Assembly: GCF_022539315.1 (NCBI RefSeq)
Contig: NC_066336.1
Span: 2,236,600 to 2,300,599 of the forward strand
DNA: 64,000 nucleotides
Source of the DNA: Serinus canaria
Taxonomy: Eukaryota; Chordata; Aves; Passeriformes; Fringillidae
Direction: 5' to 3'
The notes below the pieces were generated by a model. That model was given only the letters and a program-made list of their open reading frames with translations. It was not told the DNA's origin and did not search any database. Numbering within the stretch: position 1 is the stretch's first letter; each line of letters opens with the position of its first letter. The translations under genes and the position numbers were made by a program. Positions 60,606 through 64,000 of this stretch are shown here, piece after piece.

Positions 60606-63600
60606 AAGGAAAATAATTTTCTCCCTGAGATTGTTGTGACAGGAAACAGGGCCTGAGGGGTTGGGGCATTTCTGACCCTGGAGATTTTTACAACTTAATG
60701 CAGTCCTGAGCAACCTGCTCCAGCTTTGGACACTAGCCCTGTTTGAAATCAGAGCTGGACTGAGATTAACTTCCTCCCCTTACTGCTAACTAAGATGAGA
60801 GAGAAAATGTGAATTTCCTACTCTTTCCCTCCTCTGTAGAAAGAAGCAGCATGGGGTGGGGGGAGCAGTGTGGTCCTGTCTCAGTACAGCCACACCAGTG
60901 CTTCCTTCCTATGAAACATCCTTCCTTCCTTCAGCACAAGGAGTACAAGGGGAAAAAACATGTAAATAACAATGCAAGTGAGCACAGTGTCCTGGAGTAG
61001 ATCCTCTGCTCCCATTTTTGCTTCATGCTCTATTTCTCACTCTCCACTTCTTAAACATGTTGCAAGAAAAGCATATGCCCTCTTGGCTCTGATCTTCATT
61101 TAGGATAGGATTCAGATAAATTAATGCTTGGCATTAAGCCTGCAGATTTTGTCATTAGCATCTTGTGTAATGCTTGTACCTGTGCTGCAGGAGCAGGAGG
61201 ATTTGTCTGTCTGCTGTCCAGTAGTCGACAACCTTGGATAACCAGTGGACTTAAAAGCCAGTGCAGGCTGCCCTGTAGAACTGCCTTGTTTAACACAAGG
61301 TAATTCAAGATTGTTGGTTTTCTAGCAGCATGAAATGGAGAATTTGGAACAAAGTTTTCCCATAATAGTCATGAGTGGAGTAACATCTTTAACCCTTTCA
61401 TGTCCTATTGACAAAAAGCTGGTAGGAGATGGAAGAGCTTTGAAGTTGGCGATGTTATTCAGCCTTGGAAGAAGTATGGCTCAGGACCTTCCTGATGGAA
61501 ATCCTGTCCCACTTCTGACTCCAAACAGCTTCTTAGCTGCCTACTGAAGGAGGCAGCTGGGTGCTGGGGATGGTCTCTCTGGGAAGTTACAGCTGTTGTG
61601 CTTTTTCAGTGTCCTCCCTTGTCAAAGGATGGACACTGGAATTCCCAGAGTAATTCCCCAAGCAAATGGGGAATTTCTCTGGCCCATTTTTGGAAAGAAG
61701 GAGCAGAGGCCAGGTATCTCTCTGCTATCTCTCTCCACATTAAGGAGAATCCCAACAGTGACTGCTGAATGCCCCAGCCAGCTACCAGACCTTGGACCTC
61801 TGGCTTATGGAGAATATCACGTGCTCTTGCAGCTCTTCCCAGAGCAGAGGGTGTGGTGCAGGGTATGTGGCTGGTCTCTGCCTGCTGGGGCAATGAGGTG
61901 CCCTCACCTTTATGTCCTGCTTGCCCAGGTCCTGGTACAATGCTGCATGTCTGTGTGTGAAATGCCTGTGGTCATTTTGAGAGGCTCAGCCTGCAAGTGA
62001 ATGTATTCCATCCATAAATTCATCAAGGCTTTCAAGTGGGCAGTTTTCAGTGGCAGAGCTGCCCAGTGTCATAACACCATCTTGGCAGCTTGTCTTGGAG
62101 TCTCCCCATTGTCCATGGAGTGTTTATTTTAAGGTTTAAGTCCCCACAGCTACAAGCATGCTCTCACAAAGGCAGCATGTTCCTGTTTGTAAATGTTATT
62201 TTATTTACTTTTTTGTTACCTGAGGGTATTTTCAGCAATAAATTGAACACAAAGACTACTGTTGGGATCTTCCAATCCACCCAGCTGTCCTCATTGACAA
62301 ATCATATTTAAGAGTGATTTATAAAACATTTTTAAGTTCCTGAATGCTTCCTTTCATTTGACTTCACACTTGCCATTGAACAAAAAAGCTGCAGGTTGGG
62401 ACCTCTGAAAGGAAAGAAAAGCTGGTTATTTTAAGGGAGTCCAGGATCACAATTAGTATTTAGTACAGCAAATACTAACAGGAGACAGAGTTACCAACTG
62501 TTTGTATTGGGTGGCCTTGAAGGATGTAGAGATTACTCAGGGTGTGTTGGTTAGCCAGCCAGCCTTCACTTAGCTGTGCAAGTGGTTGTGAGACACTGCC
62601 TGTGGTCCACCCAGTTCACATGACTGGGGAGAAATCAGCCAGGCCTTGGCTGCCCTGCCTGTGAGTCAGTGCCTGTGTGGGTACCTGGCTGATGGAAGGT
62701 GTCCTGCTGCAGCATCATGCTCTGGCTTGCCTGCCTGCTCCTGTCCTGGGTGCTTGCTGGGTTCAGCTGCTGCTCCTGCAGGGTGACCAAGCAGCTCTGG
62801 AAGAGACCCTGAGCTGGTGATGGTACCTTGGTTTGGTAACAGCACCCAGTGTCTTGCTTCAGGGCGTGTGGATTTCATGAATTGGGGCCAAAAGGTTTGC
62901 CTCAAGCTGGAAGTGATGCTGCTGCTGTAACCCAAGCTGGCCAGCCTTTATGCCAGAGGCTGACAGGTTCCTCCTGGACTTTTCATGACAGCAATGTTTA
63001 CCCTGAGGCTGCTGAACTGAGGTGTGCTGCTAGTCTCTCCCACATCTCTAACAAATGTTTGCCCAAAAGCTGCAGAGTGGCACAGCTGCAGTGAGCTCCA
63101 GCACGTGCTTGAGCTGCTGCAGTGCTGCCCCTGCCAGCGTGCCACATGCCAGGCACTGCAGCTCCCCTGACACACAGCACTCTCACTGGGAGTTTACAGC
63201 TCAAGTCTAAACCCTGGTTTGCTCCAAGAGCAGCAGCAGTGGCACCTGTAATCTGAATCAGGTTCCCTGGCTTCCTCAGGGGCCCTTCCATGAGTCTGAA
63301 TTGCTACTAATTGCAGACTTTGTTCAGCCCTTTGCATTTTGGCTGCAAACACAGGGCAGGCAAGGCTGCTGAGCATGCCTGCAGAAGTGCTGCTGTCCAT
63401 CTATCCCAGGGCAGGGTCCTGAAAACCTGCCAGCAATTTAATCTTCTGCATCTGCACTAAGCAGGGCAAGTTGTGGATTTGCATGGGGGAGGCTGTGTCG
63501 GGTGTTAGCCAGGCCAGGGCAAGCTTCTCACAGCCAAATCAAGGGGAGCAGCAGCGTGCCCTCAAGAGGGATCCCCTCAGCAAGAGCAGCTCTGCAGAGA

Positions 63601-64000
63601 CTTGGGGTAAAACTTCTGATTTGGGAGATTTCTCATGCTCATGTTTCTTTCTATCTGTAGGGCTGTTCTGTTCAATGGGTGGATAGCAATGCTAATGATT
63701 TATAAAGTTCACCTACAAGATAGAAGTTAAAACTGGGCTTATGCTTGAATATTGAATTTTATCAGAGTAATTAGTCTTAGATGTCTGCTTAGAATTTTTG
63801 AGTTACAGGGCCATTAGTAAAGGTTAATGGAAAATTAAAATTTAGACACTTACTGAAATATGAATGATCATTTTTATTTCAGGTCACATTTTATTTCCTT
63901 GTGCTGCCATGCTATCAGTCTGAGGGTCTGTGCAGTGCCTGCTGGACCTGCTTAGAACAAAATTCTGGGTGCACAGAGCAGAAGGAGGTGCAGGGCAAGG
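60606..64000. other. intron-like DNA to the right edge
   Basis: No exon, LTR or RNA gene recognised. GC-richer sequence at 62690-63460 has many short overlapping open frames in both strands, none convincing. Confidence 0.5.

Noticed and set aside
1..64000. tRNA, rRNA or microRNA genes
   Set aside because: No cloverleaf with conserved A and B boxes, rRNA core or convincing hairpin was noticed by eye; a covariance-model scan would be needed to exclude them.

Overview
This window looks like nuclear DNA from a bird, most likely a passerine. It has no bacterial-style gene packing. Apart from one gene it is long non-coding DNA carrying CR1-type LINE tails, many solo endogenous-retrovirus LTRs and two CpG islands. 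The only gene whose protein I can recognise is HTR1D, the 5-hydroxytryptamine receptor 1D, at 44876-46012 on the + strand. It is an intact Gi-coupled GPCR of 378 residues with its coding sequence in one exon.

Layout. 1-8650 is AT-rich unique DNA with one doubtful minus-strand pseudogene candidate (about 3600-5300). 8650-30650 is repeat-rich: two CR1 tails on +, four copies of one LTR family (A, counting the copy at 41.5 kb), three copies of a second (B), three 3'-end fragments of a third (C, counting the copy at 42.4 kb), and a crowded LTR cluster at 24.8-27.7 kb that includes a triplicated promoter/polyA module. 30650-35450 is quiet. 35450-36340 is a CpG island with a strong + strand splice donor. 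36.3-44.8 kb would then be the first intron of HTR1D; it holds a CR1 tail, a 45-46 bp minisatellite, a solo LTR, an ERV fragment and a (GATGT)7 tract. HTR1D and its 3' UTR follow. 51640-52880 is a second CpG island with CRE, YY1 and GC-box motifs and possible donors in both directions. 52.5-64 kb is intron-like DNA with one CR1 copy.

How the parts may work together. In other vertebrates, as I recall, the order in the direction of HTR1D transcription is HNRNPR, HTR1D, LUZP1. On that basis the second CpG island could be the LUZP1 promoter, with LUZP1 coding exons beyond the right edge, and HNRNPR would lie left of the window. This is synteny inference; no LUZP1 or HNRNPR coding exon was recognised here.

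I found no undescribed multi-gene system. The items most worth checking are the LTR insertions and tandem repeats inside the putative HTR1D intron, the triplicated LTR module at 25.5-26.6 kb, the family A LTR that lacks a target-site duplication, and the possibly bidirectional CpG island.
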